The notes under the pieces: generated by a model | Database searches by the model: none | Told to the model about the DNA's origin: nothing | What the model saw: the letters and a program-made list of their open reading frames with translations, nothing else | NCBI GenBank assembly: GCA_958450365.1 | Contig: CAUEEP010000900.1 | Span: 548,501 to 612,500, forward strand | Length of the DNA: 64,000 bases | Direction: 5' to 3' | DNA from: Mesorhabditis belari | Lineage: Eukaryota; Nematoda; Chromadorea; Rhabditida; Rhabditidae | Program-made: the position numbers and the translations under genes | Shown: positions 21,232 through 32,449 of the stretch, piece by piece | Layout: each line of letters opens with the position of its first letter | How positions within the stretch are numbered: position 1 is the first letter of the stretch

Positions 21232-21931
21232 CTAATACGCAACATGGTCATAGTTGTAAGTTGCCGAGTTGCCGATCTTGTAAGCTGCTTCCTCAACAGT
21301 GGCGATATTGACCGACGTTATGTTCTGCAATTCGGTACGGACGGCGTACACATCGGCTTTTTCAATCGTGGCAGCCATTTCCTTAATGGACTTCAACAGC
21401 GCTTCCCGAACGCCCTTCCTCATAAACATCATGTCGTAGAGGTCCGTGTGCCACCTAAATTAAAAGATAAGTCATTTAAACGCCAATTTGTACTTACCTT
21501 TCGACCTCTGTCCAGACGTCTACAACTTCTACGGTTTGACGGCCATTGAGTCCAGCATAAATCGCCCTCAACAAATCGCTCCTTGCCGAAGGAGATCTAA
21601 CCAGGATGGCCAAATGCTTCAAAAAGAACACCTTCACGCAAATTGACGTTGCTTCCCAAGCCTTTTCGGAAAATTTCTCGAAGTCTGGCGGATTATTGTC
21701 CGAGTACTCCTTGGCCTTTTCGATGAGCTCGTTGAAGTCGTACGGCTCGTGAATCACCTGAAATTGAGAATTGTGAAAGAACTGAGTACAAATTCTTACC
21801 GTGCTCTGCAAATCTTCCAAATCTTCGACTTGAACTCCATCTTTGAACTTTCCAACCAAATCGCCAAAGTCCTCCTTCTTAACGATAACCTCGATGCCAT
21901 TGACAAGAATCTTCTTGGTCATCTCCGTCAT
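21232..21931 (-). CDS. Unrecognised ~200-aa family, copy 3
   Basis: Start ATG 21,931 (MTEMTKKILVNGIEVIV; the first four residues are an extension relative to the other copies). Exon 1 ends GVQVEDLEDLQST; exon 2 YDFNELIEKAKEYSDNN, PPDFEKFSEKAWEATS, LRAIYAGLNGRQTVEVVDVW; exon 3 WHTDLYDMMFMRKGVREALL, KEMAATIEKADVYAVRTEL, ITSVNIATVEEAAYKIG, TYNYDHVAY, stop 21,232. All frames open, splice sites canonical. It lies tail to tail with a TMEM203 3' end, as copies 1 and 2 do. Function unknown. Confidence 0.75.
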
Positions 21932-22325
21932 CTTGAGCGAACTGAAAAAGCGAGAGTGAGCGTCAAATAAAGTAAAAAAGTAACATCCTAAGGAAAACGA
22001 GATCTAGCAATAGCAAAAGCAATGATAAAGCTTTCGTGATAGGGAGAGGCAAGAGAATAAAATTTGAGGGTTCACATTAAGAGAGACTAAGGGGGAGGGA
22101 CTTTAACAAGAAAATAGATTGCTTTTCTATCCATAACAACCTTTATATAATCCCCGGTTGGAGACCACTGCTAGTATTATCTAAAAAAGGTTCACCCCAT
22201 CGATCAAAGAATACAGTGAGAGTGAAAAAAAACAGCAAAAATAAAATCCTAGAGATTCGAGGCAAATAAAGGGGAGAACAAGTCCAAATGCGTGTGCCAG
22301 AGGGTCAACGGGGGCAATGCAAGTT
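21932..22325 (-). repeat. Upstream module of the four-copy family, copy 3
   Basis: Matches 2,504-2,890 with a few small indels, ends at gggggcaatgcaa, then switches directly to the WDR36 3' end. Confidence 0.6.
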
Positions 22326-23885
22326 GGTCAAGTTCAGCCCAAGCCTAAATAAATCATTCATACATGCGCAAAATTCATTTAGTACCTCGTCTTGCGTTCG
22401 ACTTAATTCCTCCAGTATTTCGGTCATCTCAGGACTTTCATCATCCTTTTTCCAAAATACAGATCTAAAAAGTATGGAAAGTTTATGAGATCAATAGTGC
22501 CTTGCCTATGGATTTTCATAGCAGAAGCCAGGTATGCTTGCCCGAGATCGAAATTTTTACGCGTCTTCAGTACCTAAAATGCTTTGCACTATAAATGAAC
22601 AAATAATACACATCTAACAACATCTTCGTGAACTGCGGCAATATCTCAGGAGATAGCGTTCGAATCTTCTTGCTTCCAATATCTTTCGCTCCTCTTTTTC
22701 GTCGTTTCTAATAAATTTATACTGAAGCTGTTCACAAAAGCACATACCGTTATCCATTTTTTCAAATTCGAAGCCTTCAAGTGTTTGAGTTGAAGAAAGA
22801 AAGAATGGAGCTTGTTTGGGTTTCTGAAAAAGAAAATAACAGATCAAACGACTTGACTCAACCTTCGGCGGCTCGATTGGTTTGTTCCGCTCTCGAATAA
22901 TCGATAGATCCGGTAAATTAGCTCATCGTGCCAAGCCCGAATAAGTAACCAAAGAAGTATCAAGCTAAAGGTGTGCCATTTATGGTTGTAATGGAATGAT
23001 CACGCTTAAAACTGCAGATTGTTTCGTCTTGTTTAATATCATGTAGCACAATTCTTCCGTTTGCAAGTCCAACAGAAATCACGTCCAATGCAGGGGTCGC
23101 CTAGAAATTTACAATACGATATTTTGAATAAAGAATTAGTAGCATTCTTCCAACTTGAGCACAAAATCTACCTTAGGAACTGTTATGGGAGCATCAAATT
23201 TGCTTTGGAATTCGTGAATCAATTTTCCAGTGCGAATATTATACAATCGTAATTCTCCATTATCGCCGCCAAGCGAACCTAAATAAGATTTTTAAAAAGC
23301 AAATAAAAGTCGTTTAAACCTTGTTCATGTAAGTAGGAGGATGAACAATCCCCGTAACATTGAAATGATGCGAACCTTCCAGGTGTAACTGCTACAAAAT
23401 AGAAACGAATATTGTTTAACAATTTTTCTTACCTTTGTCCCTTCTTCCACATCAACAACAATAATACCGTTGTGTTCATCAATCACAACAATTTGTGAAC
23501 CAAAAAGTAGACAATGTTTTGGTTGGCTTCCAATTTCAATCCATCTCGTAATGTCACGACAGAAGGGAATCACTCCAATTCGCGTCCCAGCAACTCCATA
23601 AATCCCACTAAATTTTATTTTTTAATGAGAAAGTAATAAAAAAATACACTTGGTTGCACATCACATGCGTAACTTTCTCCGGAAATGTATCGGAAATAGC
23701 TGCCAATCGAAGTTTCTCGGCGCGATAGTGAAGAACCTCAAAATTTCAGATTGCAGACATGGAAAAATCCCAAGATATTAAACTTTTCATATTTACTCAC
23801 CACATTATCGACGGCACAAACAAGCGAAGTGAAGCGTCATGTGCCCGGTTGCTTGCGGAAGGACGGTTTCACTTCGTTTTTCACA
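22326..23885 (-). pseudogene. WDR36/UTP21, copy B (large internal deletion)
   Basis: Reading down the minus strand: part of the N-terminus (NEVKPSF, TSLVCAVDNV, HYRAEKLRLAA-like segment), WIEIGSQPKHCLLFGSQIVV, GTKVRKIV, exons near 23,200-23,350, then at about 22,983 a direct join to PSRW/RERNKP C-terminal exons, KPKQAPFFLSST, FEKMDNGMCFCE, and the last exons FDLGQAYL..., VFWKKDDESPEMTEI, DQL. The whole middle of the WD40 domain is missing and the start is truncated in NEVKPSF. It retains the GC-AG intron. Non-functional fragment. Confidence 0.75.
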
Positions 23886-24240
23886 TTCCACTTAACTAGG
23901 AACATAGTTTAATTCCAGGACTAAAACTTCAGCCAAATAATCGCAGACAATCATACTATACAAAAACAATTTACCTAAAGTAACAAAATTCTAAAGTTTA
24001 AACTAAAATAACCCTATTAATGTTCGCTCACATAGTTATAAAAAAATTTGTCGATTTAAAGTTGACTTTTGTTCATCTTCCACCAAGATTTGACGAAAGA
24101 CCATGTGCGCTAGTTTTTCCTGGAAAGAACAATATGGGGGGGCAAATATAAATCACCGAAACCTCCGATTTCAGTCCACTCGGTAATGCAATCTTCCCCT
24201 CAACTGACCCCAAATCGTATTTACGTGTCCGATATTTGAC
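23886..24240. repeat. Noncoding piece shared with 32,450-32,790
   Basis: aactaggaacatagtttaattcc...gtgtccgatatttgac is shared with the region upstream of WDR36 copy C. On the minus strand part reads SVEGKIALPSGLKPEVSV, which may be a decayed exon of an unknown gene; not assignable. Confidence 0.4.
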
Positions 24241-24418
24241 TTATAAATGGATATGAAATTTATTCATGAAAGATTTATCGACAAGGGGTAAAGGCACGAG
24301 TATGGCCAGAGACTGGACATTCAATTTCATGAAAATAAAACACTAATGAAATCACAATTGCAATTTCTATGCACTAATGCACTAAGAAAAGCTAAAATAA
24401 TAAACTTTTCTTAATTTT

Positions 24419-26118
24419 CTAACCAAAACTATTCTTTGATGCAATGAAAAATCCGCCTTTTGCTTTAAGATACAACCATTGATTCGCTTGATTCTTGACG
24501 GCTCCCGTTACAACGAATCCGAGCTGGGTTTTCTGCAAATCATAGTTGGATTGAGCTGCTTTGATTGACTATGTGCCTACGGACGTACTGTACATAATAT
24601 TGGTACGTACTGACGTACTTGCATAGTACTGGCACGTACTGACGTGTCGTACATCGTACTGGTACTCTTTGAAATACCTTGACATGAGTTCCCTTTTGAT
24701 TGATCCATTCTTTTAAATGTTTCCAAGCTCTCTCCGAATTCACATCAATTCTCCAGTACTCGATTTTGCGTTTCCCGAGATACCATCTCTAAAAGCTCTT
24801 TGTAACAGATAATTCAAACAGTATTTTACCTCAAGCTCGTTAAGCAACGAGTCGGTGTCAATAACAAAGATCCCTTTCTCGTAGTACTCAATGGGTAACT
24901 GGACATTCACATTTACTTTAGCTGCTCATTGTTTACTTACATTGTACTTCAGTTCAGTATTATCTTTCGTCTCAAAGTCGAAATTGAGACGATTCAAATG
25001 GACACGAGGGATTTGATGTTTCTGAACAAAGCCTGATTGATTTAGATTGATTTTCAAATATCAGATTTCTCATACTTACCTCCAAACACATCAGCAAATC
25101 CCTTTTGATCACTTTATCCGATCGCCCATTACAATTCGCTGTCACATTCACCAGCTTGAAACTGATTATTGGAGAGAAAAATTCGAGAACACTGAAATGT
25201 TTGAGTCTTACAGATGTATTTCTTATTTCCCAACTTACTCTTTCCATTCCCAAAACACTAAAGTCGATCCAAAAGTGACTTCGTTCAGTTCAAAGTGCTA
25301 AATTAGCTTAAAAAATGAGTTAATCTTTAAAAAAAACACCTTAATTGCTGGCTGCCAAGTAAACACAGGCTCGAATTTTGGAAAAAATTTGCTAAGAAGA
25401 TCGTCGAGATTGATCTGAAAGCGTTAAATTTTACTAGATAAACTTTGAACCAACTCCTTTCGCTGAAAAATAGTCAATCTGTTGGTGGAGGTATTTTTTC
25501 GCTCTGAAAGCCACACTGATTGATGGATCGGTTGAATAGACACGATGAACGTCAGAGGATTCCTCAAAGAGATTCATAAATGTAAGTTTTTTTCGTTAAT
25601 GTTCTCAAGCTTGTGTTGTTCAGTTCAGCTTATCTCAAACCCTCACCGATTCTTTGCTTATCAAATAATCCTCATCAACCCGTTGTCCATTCATAAACAA
25701 GGTTTGACTGTGTGGAAGCTGAAAATAAACAGTTCACTGCACCAAAATTCATTTCATTACCGCGTTCTTTTGCGCACCGTCTGCGAATATCAAAATCTGA
25801 CAATCTTTTTGAAGATCTTGAACTTGAAGAACATAATGCCCTCGGTCGCCAATGTTTTGTCTTTTATATTCGATCTTCACCAATTTGTACTTCCGATTGA
25901 AATAGCAATTCTTGTAGTTTTTGTAGAAATCGTGGAATCGTCTACAAGCTCGTGTAGTCTAAATAATATATTTAATCATTTTAAAACAAATCCGTGTTAA
26001 AGAAACGCTAGCCAACCTTGATTAACGATCGAAAGTCAAGATTCTCAAATATTCGGACCAAAATCTCATTTGGAAGTTGGAGAAATGATGGATTTATGGA
26101 AGAATTTGAATCTGCCAT
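24419..26118 (-). CDS. F-box protein, complete-looking
   Basis: Start ATG 26,118: MADSNSSINPSFLQLPNEIL, then VRIFENLDFRSLIK, a canonical F-box (LPNEIL..IF..LD...L), which recruits substrates to SKP1-cullin ligases. Exon 2 (25,958-25,761): TRACRRFHDFYKNYKNCYF, KLVKIEYKRQNIGDRGHYV, ILIFADGAQKNA. Later exons: MNGQRVDEDYLISKES, DVHRVYSTDPSISVAFRAKK, LDDLLSKFFPKFEPVFTWQP, FELNEVTFGSTLVFWEW, PIISFKLVNVTANC, PRVHLNRLNFDFETKDNTEL, IEYWRIDVNSERAWKHL. The last exon KTQLGFVVTGAVKNQ...FIASKNSFG ends at 24,419. It lies just after a GTAC-rich stretch (24,575-24,670) that may be an insertion in the last intron. The substrate domain is of the nematode F-box-associated kind but not classified further. Confidence 0.7.
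24575..24670. repeat. GTAC-rich irregular repeat in the F-box gene
   Basis: Repeats of cgtactgacgtac and gtactggtac type, strongly self-complementary. Absent from the duplicated F-box tail at 17.7 kb, so it was inserted in one copy or lost from the other. Confidence 0.5.
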
Positions 26119-26650
26119 TCTAAATTGAAAGACATTAGGAGATTTGGTTTTCTAAGCTGAAATAAAGTGTGGAATGAGATCGATTACGTAGGATAAATGT
26201 TTGAATTGTTGTGGAAGTGGGATGTGGTTTGGAGCATTGAGAGCAAAAGAAAGAAGGGGAAAGGGTAACTGAACACAGAGGAGAGGGGTGCATTGGAGGG
26301 AAATACGATTTGATTTCCTAAGCTAAAATAACCATCGAAAAATCTCATTCAGATTCCAAAGAAAACCGTTGGAAATGAAAATTGCTATTTTAAGCCAAAA
26401 CTTTCTAAAGATTCTTTAATTATGACTACTGTATGGCAAATCAATGAAAATATAGAAAAACAAATTGGTAATCAATTATAAATGCGAAGAATGAAGCAAT
26501 TTTAGGGGAGGGGGGGAGAACGCATTACGCATCCTCTAGTTATACAGACACTACAAAAGACTTTACAACTTTAACAGGTGTAATCTGGTGCTAGTTTTTA
26601 AAATTATACGACATTAGTTCCACAGAAGAAAACGTACAAATAAGCAAACT
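26119..26650. other. Gap upstream of the F-box gene
   Basis: Purine-rich stretch with poly-G/A (26,225-26,290 and 26,500-26,520). No gene supported. Confidence 0.35.
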
Positions 26651-26654
26651 TAAT

Positions 26655-26720
26655 ATACCGTAAATGCTGTATTAGAATGACACCCCGCTGACCCCTCGAA
26701 ATCTTGAATTTAGACCCCTT
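26655..26720. mobile_element. Single end of a CCGTAAAT-type MITE
   Basis: taccgtaaatgctgtattagaatgacaccccg resembles the terminus of the 265-bp MITEs, including the TA flank, but no matching opposite end is visible. Probably a truncated element. Confidence 0.35.
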
Positions 26721-26829
26721 TGTGGGGGTTCTATAGATAGATCTAGACCTAAAACCTATTAACATTTTATCGGCAGTAAAATTTAAAAAGCTATTTTTGG
26801 AAAAGTATAAAAATACCAAGGTAATACTA

Positions 26830-27580
26830 CAAACTATACTGTTTTAAATAAAAAAGATGAAGGCATAAAAATAGAATTGATTAAAGTTCAAAAAGATGAG
26901 AATAATAATGAGTTAAACGCTCCAAAGCAAAATAAAACTAAAACGCATAGAAAAAGTAAACCGAAATGAAGCAAAAAGAATAAAGAATTTTTAAATTCAT
27001 TAACCAATGATTTAGCTAATAAAATTGAATTAATCAAAGAAAGTCAACACTTCTTGAATGCATTAAAAACTTAAAAAATAAAGATACTTAATATTTAATA
27101 GTTTTAATTCTTTCATATTCAACTCAATGAATAGGTTAATGTCATCAAATTCAATTAAATTACTATTAGAATCTACTAATCTTAAAATAAGCTTATTTGG
27201 TCTGCTTGAGATTTTATGATAGATAATTTGTTTTGGTTCCACACTTATTTCTTTATTATTAAGTCTAAATCTGTAAATTGTATTAATCTTTTTATCGTTA
27301 GTATAAGAGTCATCTATCAAGTTACACCAAACAAAAATATGTCCAATAGTTTTTAGAGTATACGTATTTTCGGAAATATGCTTACCGGTTATTATAAGTT
27401 CTTCTTTATTATTTATTAATTATTATGCATTATTATTTTTGTCAACTTCATTAATAATTGTTTCAATTTATTGTTAATTTTTAAAATTCCATCCAATTTC
27501 ACCACTCCTATTTCATAATTCCTTTCCAAAAACTCCTATCCAAAAAATTCCTATCCAAAAAAACATAATTCCTATCCAAG
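26830..27580. other. Very AT-rich inserted DNA with Lys/Asn-rich open frames (possible mobile-element relic)
   Basis: Composition changes sharply to A+T-rich. A plus-strand frame reads KKDEGIKIELIKVQKDENNN; a minus ORF (27,320-27,063, 85 codons) reads YRFRLNNKEISVEPKQIIY, NKLILRLVDSNSNLIEFDD and ends INLFIELNMKEL... The pattern 'i.l.LvD..gnlI.f.di.l.IEL' is reminiscent of C-terminal parts of structural-type proteins in large self-synthesising transposons (Polinton/Maverick), but this is weak. A related AT-rich piece sharing ttcataat(t/c)cctatccaaaaa lies at 28,085-28,300, so one insert may have been split by the TMEM203/WDR36 fragments. Confidence 0.35.
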
Positions 27581-27582
27581 TG

Positions 27583-27990
27583 GCACCAGTGAGGTGAGTC
27601 TAAATGTTAAAAGGGGAATTTGAAAGATGAGCCAAAATCAAAAAAATGTTGAATTTGCAGATGGACCCTCCGTACGATAAGTCGATATTTTTTCAACTGG
27701 ATTAGACTTGCTCTAACTTTATTATTTGAGGTAAGTAGGAAAAATCCATTGTCGTTAAATATGTATGCACAGATCTGGATCTGTCACAAAATAGATGTAG
27801 ACCTCAATCCGATGCAGGTATCATACTAGATCATACATCTTCATAAAACTATTTAGGTTTCTCTCCAACACGGATATTCAATGGTCTTTGTACCAGTGTG
27901 GATTTTAATGATAAGCCTTTGCATCCAAGCCTGCAGATTGTTTTAAACACAAAGGGTAAAATTTACGGGTAAACCTTTAGATCTCAAAAG
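27583..27990 (+). pseudogene. TMEM203, copy 4 (last three exons)
   Basis: Starts inside the intron after KVASVR and continues with WTLRTI..., WIC.KID and VSLQHGYSMVFVPVWI. First two exons absent. 3' flank (27,975-28,070) is the WDR36 3' UTR, as at 8.6-8.7 kb. Confidence 0.65.
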
Positions 27991-28311
27991 CTTTGAAAAT
28001 AAATTTTTATTGTCTTTCCACAATAAATCAGCATAATCAACAACAAGTAACGTAACAATAAAAATCACAAATTGACCACAAATGTTTCATAATCCCTATC
28101 CAAAAATTCTTGTGAAAATGAATATTCAAAATTGGACTCGCTAGAGGTTAAATTTAAATTGAAGTACACCATTTATAAGGAATAAAAACCTACAAAATTT
28201 CAAAGTTTACAAATCCCTTAAAATCCAACATTAGAAAGCGTCAACATTCAAAAGCTGAAAACGCTAAAGAAAAAAATAATAATGAAATTACTGAGAAGAG
28301 TTTATTCCAAA

Positions 28312-29014
28312 CTAATACGCAATACGGTCATAGGAGTAAGAACATTTGCCGATCTTGCAAGTTTCTTCGTGGGCAGAGGCGATATTGACCGACGTTAAGC
28401 TGTTCAATTCGGTACAGATGAGTTCCTTGTTCAATCCTGCTTGTTCAATCGTGGCAGCCATTCCCTTGATCGACTCCAACAGTGCTTCTCGAGCCTCCTT
28501 CACCATAAGCTTCACAATGTCATAGAATCTCGAGCGCGAGCTAAATTAAAAGATAAGTCATGTAAACACCAATTAGTACTTACTTTTTGACCTCGGCCCA
28601 CGCATTTCCAACTTCTATGCTTTGAAGGTCACTGAGTCCAAAATCACGAATCAGGTCCAACAACTTGATCTTTGCCGAAGATGACTTAATAAGGACGCGA
28701 CAATGTTTCAAAAAAAACTCCTTGACACAAAGTAACGCTGCTCCCCATGCCTTCTCCGAAAATTCGACGACGTCTGGTGGATCTTTGTTGGAGTACTCGT
28801 TGGCTTTTTCGATGAGCTCGTTGAAGTCGTACGGCTCGTTAGTCTCCTGGAATTGAGAATTATAAAAGAATTGAGTACAAATTCTTACCGTGCCCTGCAA
28901 ATCCCTGACCTCAACTCCATCACTCTCCATCAGTTTTAACATCTTCCACGCCTCCTCAAAGTCCTCCTCCTGAACGCTGACCACGATGCCATTGAGACCA
29001 ATCTTCCTCGACAT
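28312..29014 (-). CDS. Unrecognised ~200-aa family, copy 4
   Basis: Start ATG 29,014 (MSRKIGLNGIVVSVQEEDF), exon 1 ends DGVEVRDLQGT; exon 2 YDFNELIEKANEYSNKD, PPDVVEFSEKAWGAALLCV, LIRDFGLSDLQSIEVGNAW; exon 3 SRSRFYDIVKLMVKEAREAL, GMAATIEQAGLNKEL, SLTSVNIASAHEETCKIG, YSYDRIAY, stop 28,312. Open throughout. Exon 2 keeps the family core (YDF..LIEKA.EYSN..PPD...FSEKAWGAA). No signal peptide, no membrane segment. It differs from copy 1 at about half of its residues, while the 5' flank remains nearly identical. Confidence 0.75.
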
Positions 29015-29560
29015 CTTGAGCGAACTGAAAAAGCGAGAATGAGCGTCAAATAAAGTCAAATAAAGTAAAAAATGTAACATACTAACGTAAACAAGATCTA
29101 GCAAAAGCAATGATAAAGCTTTCGTGATAGGGAGAGGCAAGAGAATAAAATTTGAGGGTTCACATTAAGAGAGACTAAGGGGAAGGGACTTTAGCAAGAA
29201 AATAGATTGCTTTCCTATCCATAACAACCTTTATATAATCCTCGGTTGGAGACCACTGCTAGTCTTATCTAAAAAGGTTCACCCGATTAATCAAAAAATA
29301 CAGTGAGAGTGAAAAAAAATAGCAAAAAGAAAATCCTAGAATTCGAGGCAAATAAAGGGGAGAACAAGTCCAAATGCATGTGCCAGGGGGTCAACGGGGG
29401 CAATGCAAAACATGTTGAAACAAGAAAAACCGACAGTTTGTTTACGATTTTGCAGATGGTGCCACAGTTGAGCTTTTTGTGGAGCAAAAAGAATGACCGA
29501 AAAAGAAAGTGCTGCGCGCAATTGAATGTCTTAACATTCAGCACGATCGAATGTTAGTAC
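29015..29560 (-). repeat. Upstream module of the four-copy family, copy 4
   Basis: Parallels 2,504-3,060 in full, including ataatcctcggttggagacc and attgaatgtcttaacattcag; it diverges after cacgatcgaat. The next 300 bp (29,561-29,865) hold no supported gene; 29,817-29,860 repeats 8,273-8,315. Confidence 0.6.
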
Positions 29561-29865
29561 AGTAAGCTTTTGTGACGGAAATTTGTGCCTGACTGAATAT
29601 CTTTTTGCAAAAAATCATATTTATAATGAAATTTTTTTAGATAAATTTAGATAACACCCGGGCAGAGAATTGCAAATATGCAAATTTTAAGCAAACACAC
29701 TCTTGTTTGATGTCTAGTTGATTTATTTCATCTATCGGCCCCTTTTTTATGTTAGAATCCATTCTTTGCTATGTGGGGAGGAAATATTTAGAATGGAGCT
29801 ACAAATAGATAGAAAACTGGGCAATAGAAGACACGAATAACCACAAACAAAAAATAAAAAGCGCC

Positions 29866-32214
29866 TGTTAAGCGCCTCCAAATCCAGAGTCGATCCATTA
29901 GCATTTTCGAGGCTCTTACTTCTAAAAATTAAAAGAATCAAATTTTTTTAAAATCAAAGTTTACCTATCTTGACCCCAAACGGGCTTGTAGTCAATAGGC
30001 AAAGCGCAAATTGGTACTCGACCAACGAAGTGTAATTTGCTAGCCCACACATATATTGCCTGTTCTCCTTGATGACAAGTTGCCAAAAATTCTCCAGTTT
30101 CATTGAAGGATATTCCTGTGCATGGTGTTCCATAAAGAAGAACATCAATCAAAGAGGAAGTTACAAGCTCCCAAACCTAAAAAAAAACAAAATATAATTT
30201 ACTGTTGTTCGAATAACCCGAATATAATTATCTGTCTCCAGTAAGCAACCATTTACCATTTGCAGAAAATGACATTGAGAGCACCTAAAACTTTTATATA
30301 AATAAAATCTAATCAACTCACGTCGTTTCCAACTTGCTTAAATGTGCGGGCAACTTTTCTTGTCAAAGTATCGATCACAGAAACAAAACAAGCTAAAAAA
30401 CTTTCTCTTATTCAACATTACAAATCATACATTTAGCAGGATCTTCGAGAGCTACAGCTATAAGACTGTTATTTCGACATGAAACCATCTTTGTGATAGA
30501 TCCTTTAGCCTTCATACGAGTCTTCATTCGACCTAAAATACATTAAGTAGAGGTTATGGAGGTTTCAAACAACTCATACCTGTTATTCACGTTATTCACG
30601 AATACAAAGATTAAAACTTACCGCAATCTCAATGACCGGTTCCAATCGAATACTATCCAAATCAAGTCCCTTCTTCTTGGCTTTAGCCCTGAATACGTAG
30701 TAGGTTGTGAAGATGGCGTGTCAAACCTTGAAATGGTACCATCGTTTCCTAACTTCTGGCGTGTTACTGCATCCATCACGGAATATTTACGAACAGAGCC
30801 ATCAAGTCCTGCTGACACGACTTCGTGATTACTACTAAAATCGAGTATTGCTTGTAAACACAACTATTAATAGTGCCTGAAAATCACAGTTTTCACAGGC
30901 AGCGAATGGCCTTCATTGATGACAAGTTGACGTGGCATTCCATCCATCTAAATTCGAAACAAAATTAGTATAAAAAAAATGCTTGAAAATACCTGATCCA
31001 AAACCCAGGTTCTCATCGAATTATCGCTTGACGTTGAAACCATGATTGGCTCTGCAGGCATGAAGTAGAGTGAAGTGACTGCACCTTTGTGAACATTAGC
31101 GATCCGACCAACCTGTACAAAAAAGTAAAGCTATTTTTTGCTAAACGGACCAATCCTTTTTCAAGATTCCAAATAGCAATTAATCCTCAGTGTCCGCAGA
31201 AGCACAAAGTGAATCGTCGTTTCACAAAAAATACAAACCGTAAAAGCCAAAGCACCGAAGCCAAGGCTGTAATGGAATGGTCATGCTTAAAACTGCAGAT
31301 TGTTTCGTCTTGTTTAATATCATACACAATTCTTCCGTTTGCAAGTCCAACAGAAACACGTCAATGCAGGGGTCGTCTAGAAATTTACAATACGATATTT
31401 TGAATAAAGAATTAGTAGCATTCTTCCAACTTGAGCACAAAATTTACCTCAAGTACTGTTATGGGAGCATCAAATTTGCTTTGGAACTCGTGAATCAATT
31501 TTCCAGTGCGAATATTATACAATCGTAATTTCCCATTATCGCCGCCAAGCAAAATCTAAATAAGATTTTTAAAAAGTAAATAAAAGTCGTTTAAACCTTG
31601 TTCATGTAAGTAGGAGGATGAACAATCCCCGTAACATTGAAATGATGCGAACCTTCCAGATGTAACTGCTACAAAATAGAAACGAATATTGTTTAACAAT
31701 CTTTCTTACCTTTGTCCCGTCTTCCACATCAACAACAATAATACTGTTGTGTTCATCAATCACAACAATTTGTGAACCAAAAAGTAGACAATGTTTTGGT
31801 CGGCTTCCAATTTCAATCCATCTCGTAATGTCACGACAGAAGGGAATCACTCCAATTCGCGTCCCGGCAACTCCATAAATCCCACTATAATTTAATTTTT
31901 AAACAAGAGAGTAATAAAAAAAATACTCTTGGTTGCACATCACATGCGTAACTTTCTCCGGAAATGTATCGGAAATAGCTGCCAATCGAAGTTTCTCCGC
32001 GCGATAGTGAAGAACCTCAAAATTTCAGATTTCAGACATGGAAAAATCCCAAGATACTAAACTTTTCATATTTACTCACCACATTATCGACGGCACAAAC
32101 AAGCGAAGTGAAGCGTCGTGTGCCCGGTTGCTTGCGGAAGGACGGTTTCACTTCGTTGCAAACAAGGCCCATCGACCGATATGGGGCAAATAGGCCCGAC
32201 TCTGCTCGCCGCAT
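29866..32214 (-). pseudogene. WDR36/UTP21, copy C (has the start, lacks the end)
   Basis: Start ATG 32,214: SGLFAPYRSMGLVCNEVKPS, PGTRRFTSLVCAVDNV matches the WDR36 N-terminus (FAPYRALGLV...). Following exons cover WIEIGSRPKHCLLFGS, the WD repeats around 31.0-31.5 kb, GMPRQLVINEGHSLPVKTVI and AGLDGSVRKYSV. At about 30,585 a deletion joins two points that are about 370 bp apart in copy A, removing the repeat with SSVNGLAIDSLGHE. It continues to CTGISFNETGEFLATCHQG, KPVWGQDR and LENANGSTLDLEAL, then stops at 29,866. All C-terminal Utp21 exons are absent. With copies A and D it covers nearly the whole gene, but in separate broken pieces. Confidence 0.8.
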
Positions 32215-32449
32215 CTAAAATGACTCAATTGAACATTTAGATATTGACGGTGCAAATTTAAAACATCTAAATGTAACATATCAAAAAATATTTAACAAAT
32301 TATGTCCGCAAATCAAAGAGAGCAACGATCCCCAACCATTGACGCTAACAATCTGAACATGAAAAATAGGCGATGGTAACGTTACCCACATTTCAAACAC
32401 CCGATTGCACAAACGATTAAAATTGTTTATTCAAAATCCGAGCAGTAAA

